From assembly GCA_003503355.1 (NCBI GenBank), contig DOCS01000179.1, positions 966 to 8,563 on the forward strand: a stretch of 7,598 nt of DNA, given 5' to 3'. This document shows, piece by piece, positions 1-5,552 of the stretch. Positions within the stretch are counted from its first letter, which is position 1, and each line of letters opens with the position of its first letter. The translations under genes and the position numbers were made by a program. Source of the stretch: Opitutia bacterium. GTDB lineage: Bacteria > Verrucomicrobiota > Verrucomicrobiia > Opitutales > Coraliomargaritaceae. A model generated the notes under the pieces. It worked only from the letters and a program-made list of their open reading frames with translations. It was not told the origin of the DNA and did not search any database.

Positions 1-54
1 CGGCTGTGATTTATCTTATTGAAGGGAAGAGCAGCGCTAGTCAGACAAGGGCAG

Positions 55-1512
55 GTGGAACAGGTGAAACATGAAGCGGACAAATGGACTGCTTGTCCGC
101 AATGCCAAGGACACGGCAGGAAACGCAGGAAGCTCTCCAGGAAAGTGCGACTCCGCTACCAGAGGGCACTGGGTCAATTTGATTCAGCGCAGCTCGAAGG
201 AACGGCTCCCGTCCGTCCGCAGGGGCACCTAGATGCCTGCTTAAACTGTAAGGGGACCGGTTTGGTGCATACTGCCAGCCACCGTCTCGCGGATATTGAA
301 AACTACCCGCACGTTGCCATTATTGGTGGTGGCATCGGTGGGGTGGCGCTCGCCGTGGCTTGTTTGCACCGCGGAATCCCTTTTACGCTGTATGAACGCG
401 ATAGCGGCTTCGAGGCACGCTCTCAGGGCTATGGACTCACGCTGCAACAAGCAACTCGAGTGATCGAGGGGTTGGGCATTGTCTCGTTAGAAGCGGGAGT
501 TGTTTCAACCAAACATAGGGTGCATACGACCGATGGCAAAGTGATCGGTGAATGGGGGCTCAGAAAATGGGGGCGAGATGCTGCAAAGCCATCACCGAGG
601 CGCACGAATGTGCATATCGCCCGGCAGTCGTTGCGCTTAGCGCTGCTTGAGCAGCTCGGAGGAGAGAATGCGCTGCAGTGGGGCCACCAGTTGGTGGATT
701 TTAAAGAAGGTGCAGGTGCAGGTGTGGATCTGAGCTTTCAAGTCGAGGGCGAGATGAAGCACGCCACTGCGGATCTTGTAGTGGGGGCGGATGGCATTCG
801 TAGTTCGGTGCGGAACTTGCTTATCGGTGAGGACACATCGCCACTACGGTATCTAGGTTGTATTGTGATTTTGGGGATTTGTCCTTTAGCGCAATTAGAA
901 GGACTTAAAAGTGATTTGCTGGACTCGGCCACGGTCTTCCAAACCGCCAATGGCACTGAGCGGATCTACATGATGCCTTATGCGGCCGACTCGGTGATGT
1001 GGCAGCTTAGCTTCCCGATGCCAGAAAAAGAGGCGAGGGCGTTGAGTGCGCTAGGAACTCAAGCACTCAAGGCTGAAGCGCGTCGTAGAACTCAGTGGCA
1101 CACTCCCATTCCGGAGATTGTAGCGGCGACTCAGGAAGCTCAGGTTTCAGGATATCCCGTGTATGACCGAGCGCTGCTTAAGGCTGAATTGCTGGAGCCA
1201 GGGTCTCAAGTGACTCTGATCGGAGATGCGGCTCACCCGATGAGTCCGTTCAAAGGACAGGGCGCGAATCAAGCGCTACTGGATGCGCTGGCCCTGGCTC
1301 GGGGGATCACAACAGGCTGTAGCCCCTCATCTGAATGGAGAAACGCTGGACTGAGAAAAAGCGTGTTAACGGAGTTTGAATCAGAGATGTTGGAGCGCAG
1401 TGCGACTAAGGTAAAGGGTTCAGCTGAGGCGGCAGAATTCCTGCATACTGAAAGCGTGCTCGATCAAGGCGACGGACCGAGAGGACGGTGCCGAAAGAAA
1501 GACGATGCATAG
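55..1512 (+). CDS. FAD-dependent monooxygenase (class A flavoprotein hydroxylase) with N-terminal CxxCxGxG pair
   Basis: The protein is a cytoplasmic NAD(P)H/FAD hydroxylase of the PHBH/TetX superfamily; its substrate cannot be read from sequence. Numbered from the GTG at 55 (485 aa), the Rossmann GxGxxG motif lies at 91-96 (IIGGGIGG), with E114 ending the second strand (YERD). The DG motif is at 244-253 (GADGIRSSVR). The GD motif is G390-D391, followed by AAHPMSPFKGQGAN, which binds the FAD pyrophosphate and ribityl chain. Before the flavin domain sit two DnaJ-like motifs, C14PQC17 and C62LNC65, each followed by GxG and separated by a basic linker. They could bind one zinc. The start is uncertain: the frame opens after a TGA at 7-9, and candidates are TTG 19 (no SD), GTG 55 (AAGG 4 nt upstream) and GTG 64. 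There is no in-frame ATG. A dienelactone hydrolase follows about 300 nt downstream. The superfamily is certain; the substrate is unknown. Confidence 0.93.
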   Translation: MEQVKHEADKWTACPQCQGHGRKRRKLSRKVRLRYQRALGQFDSAQLEGTAPVRPQGHLDACLNCKGTGLVHTASHRLADIENYPHVAIIGGGIGGVALAVACLHRGIPFTLYERDSGFEARSQGYGLTLQQATRVIEGLGIVSLEAGVVSTKHRVHTTDGKVIGEWGLRKWGRDAAKPSPRRTNVHIARQSLRLALLEQLGGENALQWGHQLVDFKEGAGAGVDLSFQVEGEMKHATADLVVGADGIRSSVRNLLIGEDTSPLRYLGCIVILGICPLAQLEGLKSDLLDSATVFQTANGTERIYMMPYAADSVMWQLSFPMPEKEARALSALGTQALKAEARRRTQWHTPIPEIVAATQEAQVSGYPVYDRALLKAELLEPGSQVTLIGDAAHPMSPFKGQGANQALLDALALARGITTGCSPSSEWRNAGLRKSVLTEFESEMLERSATKVKGSAEAAEFLHTESVLDQGDGPRGRCRKKDDA

Positions 1513-1645
1513 CAAAACGGCTCACAACGGAGGACACCTGCGGCACATTGCCCGTCGACAATATCTGAGTTCGCAAACAGATGAGCGGCCTGCGACCGAT
1601 CGATCAGCAGAAGATTTGTCAGCGAGCACGCCCCGCCGCATTGAT
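1513..1645. other. spacer after the monooxygenase gene with no identifiable feature
   Basis: No gene, clear hairpin or promoter is seen. A GGAG..CACCTG..CATTGC string (1530-1553) resembles the right-hand end of repeat copy B, and may be a remnant of another copy. Confidence 0.4.
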
Positions 1646-1758
1646 GTGTTTTAACAAGGAACTGAGGAAAGCAGGCAGCATTGATCTGACTCAGTGCCGA
1701 GCCTCAGTTCTTTGTTCATAGCTTCCTGTTCGCAAGCAAGTAGGCACCTGCGACCATT
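1646..1758 (+). repeat. structured intergenic repeat, copy A
   Basis: This is the first of two related ~115-nt blocks; the other is at 2596-2716. Both begin GTGTTTT and end near CACCTG..CATT. Here the outer arms 1653-1667 (AACAAGGAACTGAGG) and 1702-1716 (CCTCAGTTCTTTGTT) pair over 15 bp with one G-T wobble. Inside, GCATTGA (1678-1684) pairs with TCAGTGC (1691-1697). The core aligns with copy B without gaps for about 33 nt, and the inner stem bases GCATTG/CAGTGC are identical while the loops differ. It lies about 130 nt after the monooxygenase stop. It could be a mobile palindromic element, an RNA structure or a 3'-end processing signal. There is no U-run after the stem, so a classic terminator is unlikely. 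Confidence 0.6.
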
Positions 1759-1814
1759 CTGGCTAACGACTTGCCATGTCTCTGTGGATGGTGGCATTTA
1801 TAGGCGTAGCAATT

Positions 1815-2555
1815 ATGACTATTGAGCCTGAAACTTTTGTTGATCTTCCTACCGCACGCGGACCGATGCGCACGCATCTGTTTATACCAACTGGCGAGGG
1901 GCGGCATCCCACTGTGATCTTCTATTCAGAGATCTACCAAATGACTGGGCCGATTCGTCGGATGGCGCTTGCATTGGCAGGTCATGGCTTCCTGGTTGCG
2001 GTGCCGGAAGTCTATCATGAATTTGAAGCACCTGGCACGGTGTTGGCCTACGATGTAGCAGGCACCGAGCGTGGTAATGAACTCAAATTCACCAAGGAAG
2101 TCGCTTCCTCGGACGACGACGCGGCAGTGCTTTCACAGTATCTGGCCGCGCACCCACGCAGCTCAGGTAAAGTGGGCAGTTTTGGCGTCTGCCTCGGTGG
2201 ACACCTTGCAGTGCGTGCAGGGTTCCAGCCAGATGTTTCAGCTGTTGCTGCATATTATCCGACCGACATCCACTCCGGCACGCTGGGTGCTGGCAAATGT
2301 GATGATACTCTGGCGCGTTTTGAAGGTGTCACAACACCCTTCATGTTCGTCTGGGGGCGCCAAGACCCGCATGTCCCGCTGGAAGGTCGTCGCGCAATTG
2401 CCGCACGCCTTGACGAAGTCGAAGCGGAATATGAATGGCATGAATTCAACGCTGCCCACGCGTTCCTTCGAGACGAGGGTCCGCGCTACAATCCCGACAT
2501 CGCGCGCCTTTGCATGGATCTATTGCTCCGTTTCTTTGGTGAAAAGCTAAGGTAG
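1815..2555 (+). CDS. dienelactone hydrolase family protein (alpha/beta hydrolase)
   Basis: A cytoplasmic alpha/beta hydrolase of the dienelactone hydrolase (carboxymethylenebutenolidase) family, whose founding members open a lactone ring in chlorocatechol breakdown; the true substrate here is unknown. Numbered from ATG 1815 (246 aa), the catalytic triad is visible. The nucleophile is Cys126 in GVCLGG (a cysteine rather than serine, as in this family), the acid is Asp184 in GRQDPHVP, and His215 is in NAAHAFLRDEGPRY. Glu39 in FSEIY matches the glutamate that shields the cysteine in the resting enzyme. Length is normal. ATG 1815 (MTIEPETF) is preferred over ATG 1776 because the 13 extra residues are hydrophobic and unlike the family start, and a weak AGGCG lies 8-9 nt before 1815. 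It sits on the same strand as the upstream monooxygenase, but the long spacer argues against tight coupling. Confidence 0.95.
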   Translation: MTIEPETFVDLPTARGPMRTHLFIPTGEGRHPTVIFYSEIYQMTGPIRRMALALAGHGFLVAVPEVYHEFEAPGTVLAYDVAGTERGNELKFTKEVASSDDDAAVLSQYLAAHPRSSGKVGSFGVCLGGHLAVRAGFQPDVSAVAAYYPTDIHSGTLGAGKCDDTLARFEGVTTPFMFVWGRQDPHVPLEGRRAIAARLDEVEAEYEWHEFNAAHAFLRDEGPRYNPDIARLCMDLLLRFFGEKLR

Positions 2556-2595
2556 AATGAGGGAAGAGGGCTCACTGGCGAAGCCCAATAGATCA

Positions 2596-2716
2596 GTGTT
2601 TTTAGTCAGGGATTGAGGAACGCAGCAAGCATTGAACGGATGCAGTGCTGAACCCCGGGTTCTTTGCGCCTAGCCCTTATTCATAACTGAGAGTAAGGAG
2701 CTTCACCTGGCGCATT
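2596..2716 (+). repeat. structured intergenic repeat, copy B
   Basis: Second copy of the block at 1646-1758, starting 40 nt after the hydrolase stop codon. It keeps GTGTTTTTA, then TTGAGGAA, GCAGCAAGCATTG, CAGTGCTGAACC and GGTTCTTTG, and ends with a GAGTAAGG/CACCTG segment also found in copy A. The inner stem GCATTG/CAGTGC is preserved with a different 8-nt loop. The outer stem is much weaker than in copy A and needs several G-T pairs and a one-base bulge. Divergence between the copies is considerable, so they are old or under structural rather than sequence constraint. Confidence 0.55.
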
Positions 2717-2774
2717 GCTGCTGCGCGGTCCGGGACGTGCACCGCCCCTACGACTTTGTGTCTCCGTGTCTTGA

Positions 2775-2820
2775 ATCCCGTCTGCGGGATGGGCGTGATC
2801 TATCCGCGCATCCATCGCAG
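2775..2820 (+). repeat. REP-like palindromic repeat, copy 1
   Basis: A short palindrome, ATCCCG-TCTG-CGGGAT (2775-2790), is followed by GGGCGTGATCTATC. The same arrangement recurs at 3092-3140 with only four differences over the first 30 bases, after which similarity fades through a CAT-rich tail. The form (short stem with a conserved single-stranded tail, in a spacer) resembles REP sequences mobilised by RAYT-type transposases, but no such transposase is in the window. Confidence 0.5.
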
Positions 2821-2966
2821 CGCTGTGCTTCACGCTAGGAGTCATCATTTCGCTGAGCCTCACCAGCTAGTGCCAGGCCATTGCGATGATTCTCTCACAA
2901 AGGCACAAACGTTTAGTTCCCGGCCGAATGCAAAATCAAGTATCAGGCGATAGATTAATTCGTTCC

Positions 2967-2990
2967 AAAAAAAAGTTAAATCAGCTTTTT
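2967..2990. terminator. possible bidirectional A/T hairpin between convergent genes
   Basis: AAAAAGTT (2970-2977) pairs with AGCTTTTT (2983-2990) around a 5-nt loop, with one T-G wobble; extra A residues precede the left arm. The symmetric A-run/T-run layout between convergent genes fits a bidirectional terminator. The stem has almost no G-C pairs, so it would be weak. Low confidence. Confidence 0.25.
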
Positions 2991-3042
2991 GAGCCCTTGT
3001 GAGAATTAGTTGTTGCGGTCTATTTTTCAGTCATTGTTTCCA

Positions 3043-3070
3043 CCTCAAGCCTCAAGCCTCAAGCCTCGGG
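3043..3070. repeat. 7-bp tandem repeat CCTCAAG x3 plus one degenerate unit
   Basis: Three exact CCTCAAG units (3043-3063) are followed by CCTCGGG. The last unit makes a perfect hairpin, CAAGCC-TCG-GGCTTG (3060-3074). The array overlaps the stop codon and last codons of the minus-strand 128-aa ORF, so copy-number slippage here would change the end of that protein or its 3' flank. Confidence 0.7.
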
Positions 3071-3445
3071 CTTGGCGCCTGCGTTTCTCTCATCCCGCCT
3101 GCGGGATGGGAGTGATCCATCTGGACATTCATGCATCCAGTATTTGAGCGTCTCGATGCCCTGTAGGTGGGGCATGAAGGTTTGCTCGTAATAGCGTTGG
3201 TGATCGGTGATATGCTGCGTGCCGTCGTCGGCGAGGTGCCAAGGGAAGGGGAAGCGAGCCGTGAGTTCGATGGCTTGCTCGAGTAGCTGCTCGGAGTAAG
3301 CGGCTGCGCTGCCGTTGACCAGTTGGTCGCCTTGATAGCTCGTCTCGATATGATTCATTCGCCGACGAATACGCACCGCACCTTGCAGACCTTTAATCAC
3401 GAGCCCGCCATCGACGCGACGTATCGAGTGGGGAGTCAGGCACAT
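3059..3445 (-). CDS. hypothetical protein with repeat-derived C-terminus
   Basis: A 128-aa protein I do not recognise. Residues 1-100 look like real coding sequence: a basic N-terminal part (RRVDGG, RIRRRM), a stretch NHIETSYQGDQLVNG, an amphipathic helix around 50-63, then an aromatic segment FPFPWHLADDG and RYYEQTFMPHLQG. There is no signal peptide or membrane segment. From about residue 102 to 118 the frame reads through a REP-like repeat, and the final residues come from the CCTCAAG tandem repeat, so the native C-terminus may have been replaced. ATG 3445 is the only start after an in-frame stop 12-15 nt upstream; no Shine-Dalgarno sequence is visible. It is third in a minus-strand series behind the WYL regulator and the 93-aa gene, with an 86-nt gap. 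Confidence 0.55.
   Translation of the reverse strand: MCLTPHSIRRVDGGLVIKGLQGAVRIRRRMNHIETSYQGDQLVNGSAAAYSEQLLEQAIELTARFPFPWHLADDGTQHITDHQRYYEQTFMPHLQGIETLKYWMHECPDGSLPSRRRDERNAGAKPEA
3092..3140 (+). repeat. REP-like palindromic repeat, copy 2, inside a coding frame
   Basis: ATCCCG-CCTG-CGGGAT (3092-3107) is followed by GGGAGTGATCCATC, matching copy 1 at 2775. This copy lies within the minus-strand ORF 3059-3445 and encodes roughly residues 102-118. Both copies have the same orientation and are about 317 bp apart. Confidence 0.5.
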
Positions 3446-3531
3446 GTTGCGATGGGATTATGTGTTCGAATGTTCACTGGTTGGCATTATGCCCTATAGG
3501 GTAGGACATTTACGGGGGTATGCCTAAAAAA

Positions 3532-3813
3532 TCAGATAATTTTTTTGATCGCTTCGACTGCTTGAGCTTCGTGGCCGGTTTCGACTCGAATGAAGAGCTC
3601 CTGTAGGCCTTTGGCCGATTGTGTCACTGCTTTCAGACCTCCGGATTCTCTGCGCTGAATCTTAACACTGCCGGTGCGACTGTTTTGCCCCAGTGATTTG
3701 CCTCCGTAGGAGTGCCCGATGATGACGCCTACCACGCCGTCAATCGCTTCGATCTTCTGGATGATACGTTTGCACTCCTTGGAAGTACTTTGGTGTCGGC
3801 CACGAGCAGGCAT
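3532..3813 (-). CDS. conserved small protein of unknown function (DUF2103-like pattern)
   Basis: A soluble 93-aa protein without signal peptide or membrane segment. The N-terminus is basic (MPARGRHQSTSK). A helix around 12-24 leads to a beta-rich middle, GVVGVIIGHSYGGKS (26-40), GSVKIQRRESGGLKA (48-62) and ELFIRVE (72-78), and a C-terminal helix ending EAIKKII. The order of hydrophobic strands, a GxS turn and a GGLK segment followed by a (Q)ELFI strand reminds me of the small uncharacterised DUF2103 family; this is from memory and uncertain. The ATG lies 10 nt after the stop of the WYL regulator gene, so the two are almost surely co-transcribed, and this protein may be a partner or target of that regulator. 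No Shine-Dalgarno sequence is visible, which suggests translational coupling. Confidence 0.75.
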   Translation of the reverse strand: MPARGRHQSTSKECKRIIQKIEAIDGVVGVIIGHSYGGKSLGQNSRTGSVKIQRRESGGLKAVTQSAKGLQELFIRVETGHEAQAVEAIKKII

Positions 3814-3823
3814 GGTCTGATTG

Positions 3824-4813
3824 CTAGCTGTTGGCTAGAATTGCTTGCGCATGCTCACGAATGCGATTCTTGAGCTCAGGTGGAGCAAGGACCTTGGCAT
3901 GACTGCCCCAACTCAAAATCCAGCGTTCGATTTCAAAGAGATCAGCCAATTCGATGCGAAATTCCACGCACCCGTCGTCGAGTGTTTCGATTGCTTGGGC
4001 AGGGTGCCAGTTCTTTTCCTGTATCAGTTGAGCTGCCCAGCTGTCGAAGTGCACGCGCACCTTGTACTTGTGTGCGCCGACAAAGACGCCGAAAGCATCC
4101 TTGAGGTGGTTTTGGATATTGAAGTGCTGGGGACGCTTGAAGTGTTTGCCAGTAGGTTGCAAATTGCGCATCCGCACCAGCGCGAAGGTGCGGAGTGCGT
4201 CACGCTGCAGATCATGGCAGACGACATACCATTGGTTTTCAACGCAGCACAGGTGTAGCGGTTCGGTGCGTCGCTGCTGATAGTCGCTGGCCCCCAGCTT
4301 TTTATAGTCAAAGTGTAATTCCTGTTGTTGTTCGACCGCACGGGTGACGATCTGAAACGTTTCAAGGTCAGCGTTGGAAATACCGGCGGATTTGAAGCTG
4401 ACTGGCGTGTCGAGCCGATCCAGCGAGATCAAGACTTTGTCCTTCAGCCCTTCGGAGAGCTTTTGCAGCGCGGATTCCAGCGGCGCTTGAAAGGGGGTGC
4501 CTGTATACGGCTCCAATGCTTTTTGCGCGACCAGTAGTGCAAACAGTTCACCTTCCGAGATTTGCACCGTCGGAAAACCATCAACGTAGCTGGTATAGAG
4601 ATAACCGTTGCTCTGTGCATCCCATTGCACGGGGAGCCCCAGTTGATCGCGCATATAAGCGATGTCGCGGTTAATCGTTTTGGCAACAACTTCCAGTTGC
4701 TTAGACAGGCTGGTGGCATTCGGCAGCCGATTTTGTTTCAATTCATCATGAATATGCAACATACGCCCGAGGGGAGGGCGTGATTGCAAGACGGCTTTCT
4801 TCTTTTTTTGCAT
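3824..4813 (-). CDS. WYL domain-containing transcriptional regulator
   Basis: A 329-aa cytoplasmic DNA-binding regulator of the DeoR-like HTH plus WYL type. Residues about 13-60 form a winged helix-turn-helix: LGRMLHIHDELKQ, then NATSLSKQLEV as the first helix and AKTINRDIAYMRD as the recognition helix. The WYL domain covers roughly 150-220. Its signature appears as QWYVV (194-198, WYV in place of WYL), followed by LRTFALVRM (207-215), whose arginine belongs to the proposed ligand-binding groove. A WCX-type C-terminal domain follows from about 245 to 325. WYL domains are thought to sense nucleotides or nucleic acid fragments; the ligand here is unknown. Length is typical. It is the first gene of the minus-strand cluster and faces the 108-aa gene across a 135-nt divergent region with a striking half-site array, so autoregulation is likely. 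ATG 4813 lacks a strong SD. Confidence 0.94.
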   Translation of the reverse strand: MQKKKKAVLQSRPPLGRMLHIHDELKQNRLPNATSLSKQLEVVAKTINRDIAYMRDQLGLPVQWDAQSNGYLYTSYVDGFPTVQISEGELFALLVAQKALEPYTGTPFQAPLESALQKLSEGLKDKVLISLDRLDTPVSFKSAGISNADLETFQIVTRAVEQQQELHFDYKKLGASDYQQRRTEPLHLCCVENQWYVVCHDLQRDALRTFALVRMRNLQPTGKHFKRPQHFNIQNHLKDAFGVFVGAHKYKVRVHFDSWAAQLIQEKNWHPAQAIETLDDGCVEFRIELADLFEIERWILSWGSHAKVLAPPELKNRIREHAQAILANS

Positions 4814-4828
4814 AATGTCTCGTCGGTT

Positions 4829-4898
4829 AGCTATTCATGGTATATGTAACATAGCTGCAGGTTCTTCGCTCAGCTATGACAGTTTTTTTATTAGCTAT
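4829..4898. promoter_or_regulatory. array of four AGCTAT half-sites in divergent promoter region (candidate operator)
   Basis: AGCTAT occurs at 4829-4834, in inverse form (ATAGCT) at 4851-4856, and again at 4872-4877 and 4893-4898. Start-to-start spacings are 22, 21 and 21 bp, close to two helical turns, so all four would lie on one DNA face. The middle two extend into a perfect 8-bp dyad, CATAGCTG (4850-4857) and CAGCTATG (4871-4878), and the outer two share TTAGCTATT. The array sits between the divergent WYL regulator and 108-aa gene, which is where an autoregulator would bind. The pattern is seen directly; the identity of the binding protein is inference. Confidence 0.5.
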
Positions 4899-4917
4899 TT
4901 TAAAGGTAGGACCGTCA

Positions 4918-4980
4918 ATGTCTTATCGTCCCTGTTATTCTTTTTATTATGTGGTTAGCAACTCAACATGGTTTTTATAG
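4918..4980 (+). CDS. possible leader ORF (20 aa) overlapping the start of the 108-aa gene
   Basis: An ATG at 4918 with AAAGGTAGG ending 7 nt upstream opens a 20-residue frame rich in aromatic residues (five Tyr, two Phe, one Trp), stopping at TAG 4978-4980. It overlaps the first 32 nt of the 108-aa gene in another frame. That gene's own ATG at 4949 has no visible Shine-Dalgarno sequence, so the ribosome may load at this leader first. It is too short for a coding statistic; the good ribosome site is the only real support. Confidence 0.3.
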   Translation: MSYRPCYSFYYVVSNSTWFL

Positions 4981-5275
4981 TATCGTTCAAAAAGCGGAGG
5001 ATACCTATTTCGTGCGAGCGCGGATACGGCAGGATTTAGTCAATCTGGTCGACATGCTGGATCTCGAGGCCGAAGTACACGAGTGGGCGGAGGCAGACTA
5101 CCGCTACCGAATTATTATCGATTTGGACGAACTGCTTGAAATCATGGTGCAACTCGCCGGCAGCATCGACTACCCCAACTTTAAGGCTCAAATCTACCAA
5201 CGTGAGGAGCAGAGTCATAAACTCGGAGCCTATCATAAAATCTGGTCGACTATGGCGGCGCTGCAAAATCGTTGA
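4949..5275 (+). CDS. conserved small protein of unknown function
   Basis: A 108-aa soluble protein. The opening MWLATQHGFYSIVQK, the middle YFVRARIRQDLVNL, an ADYRYRIIID strand, and SIDYPNFKAQI with a C-terminal AYHKIWSTM form a pattern I recall from a widespread bacterial family annotated only as hypothetical. An alternating beta-alpha arrangement, possibly ferredoxin-like, is my inference. There is no signal peptide or membrane segment and no catalytic motif I can name. ATG 4949 is the first standard start after an in-frame TAG at 4907-4909, and the MWL start matches the family as I remember it. No SD precedes it, but a well-placed one serves the overlapping leader ORF. It is divergent from the WYL regulator and probably under its control. 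Confidence 0.85.
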   Translation: MWLATQHGFYSIVQKAEDTYFVRARIRQDLVNLVDMLDLEAEVHEWAEADYRYRIIIDLDELLEIMVQLAGSIDYPNFKAQIYQREEQSHKLGAYHKIWSTMAALQNR

Positions 5276-5284
5276 GTCGATGCT

Positions 5285-5383
5285 ATGGAACAGTTGCCGC
5301 ATTACCGATCTTTGTGTGTCGGGCGGATTCTCCGTGCCTTCGCTGAAGACCGATGGGAGCTTTATGTAATAGTTTGTTCATAA
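5285..5383 (+). CDS. possible small ORF (32 aa) just after the 108-aa gene
   Basis: An ATG 9 nt after the stop of the preceding gene opens a 32-residue frame containing LCVGRILRAFAEDRWELYVIV, which has reasonable helix-like composition. The SD is poor (GAGT about 10 nt upstream). The close spacing suggests it could be read through coupling, but no family is recognised and chance is a real alternative. Confidence 0.2.
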   Translation: MEQLPHYRSLCVGRILRAFAEDRWELYVIVCS

Positions 5384-5402
5384 GGTAGCGTTGGTGTATT
5401 AT
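5374..5402 (+). promoter_or_regulatory. candidate sigma70-type promoter upstream of the small ORFs and sulfatase
   Basis: TTGTTC (5374-5379) and TATTAT (5397-5402) are separated by exactly 17 nt. The -10 matches TATAAT at five of six positions; the -35 matches only the leading TTG. Transcription would start near 5409, giving a ~260-nt leader before the sulfatase start that contains both small ORFs. Moderate to low confidence, since promoter rules in this phylum are poorly known. Confidence 0.35.
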
Positions 5403-5468
5403 TAACGGCAGAATGGTCCGCGGTCTATGTTTGCTGATGATGGTGTTCTAACTTTAGAGGAGCCTGAG

Positions 5469-5552
5469 ATGGCTTGTTTCTCTGCGCTGTGTGTGGAGTT
5501 GGGGGAGATGCACAACCGCATTTTTTTAGAATGCGGAGCAGTACCTAAATGA
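5469..5552 (+). CDS. possible small ORF 1 (27 aa) in sulfatase leader
   Basis: An ATG preceded by AGAGGAG (5456-5462) with a 6-nt spacer, the best ribosome binding site in the window. It encodes 27 residues beginning MACFSALCVELGEM and ending ECGAVPK, including three cysteines. Its TGA overlaps the ATG of the next small ORF (ATGA at 5549-5552), the usual mark of translational coupling. No family is recognised. It could be a leader peptide or an unannotated micro-protein; a chance frame cannot be excluded. Confidence 0.35.
   Translation: MACFSALCVELGEMHNRIFLECGAVPK
5516..5536 (+). promoter_or_regulatory. hairpin next to the ribosome site of small ORF 2
   Basis: CCGCAT (5516-5521) and ATGCGG (5531-5536) form a perfect 6-bp stem around a 9-nt U-rich loop. 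The right arm overlaps the GGAG (5535-5538) that would serve the ATG at 5549. In RNA it could mask that site until a ribosome translating small ORF 1 opens it. The fold is plausible; the regulatory role is inference. Confidence 0.35.

Larger units (their letters stand above)
2717..3058. other. gene-free spacer between convergent genes
   Basis: No convincing gene is seen. The short open frames here (for example 2756-2953 on +) run through the REP-like palindrome and have no recognisable protein character. The spacer holds REP copy 1, an A/T-rich stretch around 2950-3040 with one symmetric hairpin, and the start of the CCTCAAG tandem repeat. It separates the plus-strand hydrolase from the minus-strand 128-aa gene. 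Confidence 0.6.

Noticed and set aside
1646..1725. Integron attC site (gene cassettes separated by hairpins)
   Set aside because: The hairpin follows each of two genes, as attC would, but the ends do not give RYYYAAC and GTTRRRY (the right end reads GTTCATA), copy B lacks the AAC/GTT pair, and no integrase is present.
1776..1814. Earlier ATG start for the dienelactone hydrolase
   Set aside because: It would add 13 hydrophobic residues unlike the family start and has no SD; too short to be a signal peptide.
2568..2586. Terminator after the hydrolase (GGGCT/AGCCC)
   Set aside because: Only a 5-bp stem with a 9-nt loop and no adjacent T-run.
2756..2953. 65-aa plus-strand ORF in the spacer
   Set aside because: It runs through the REP-like palindrome, has no SD and shows no protein-like pattern.
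3483..3501. Overlapping short palindromes GGCAT-T-ATGCC and CCCTATAGGG
   Set aside because: Possible operator or -10 region (CATAAT on the minus strand) for the 128-aa ORF, but too short and isolated to support a call.
3845..4258. 137-aa plus-strand ORF opposite the WYL regulator
   Set aside because: Antisense shadow of a clearly recognisable regulator gene; no SD and no family pattern.
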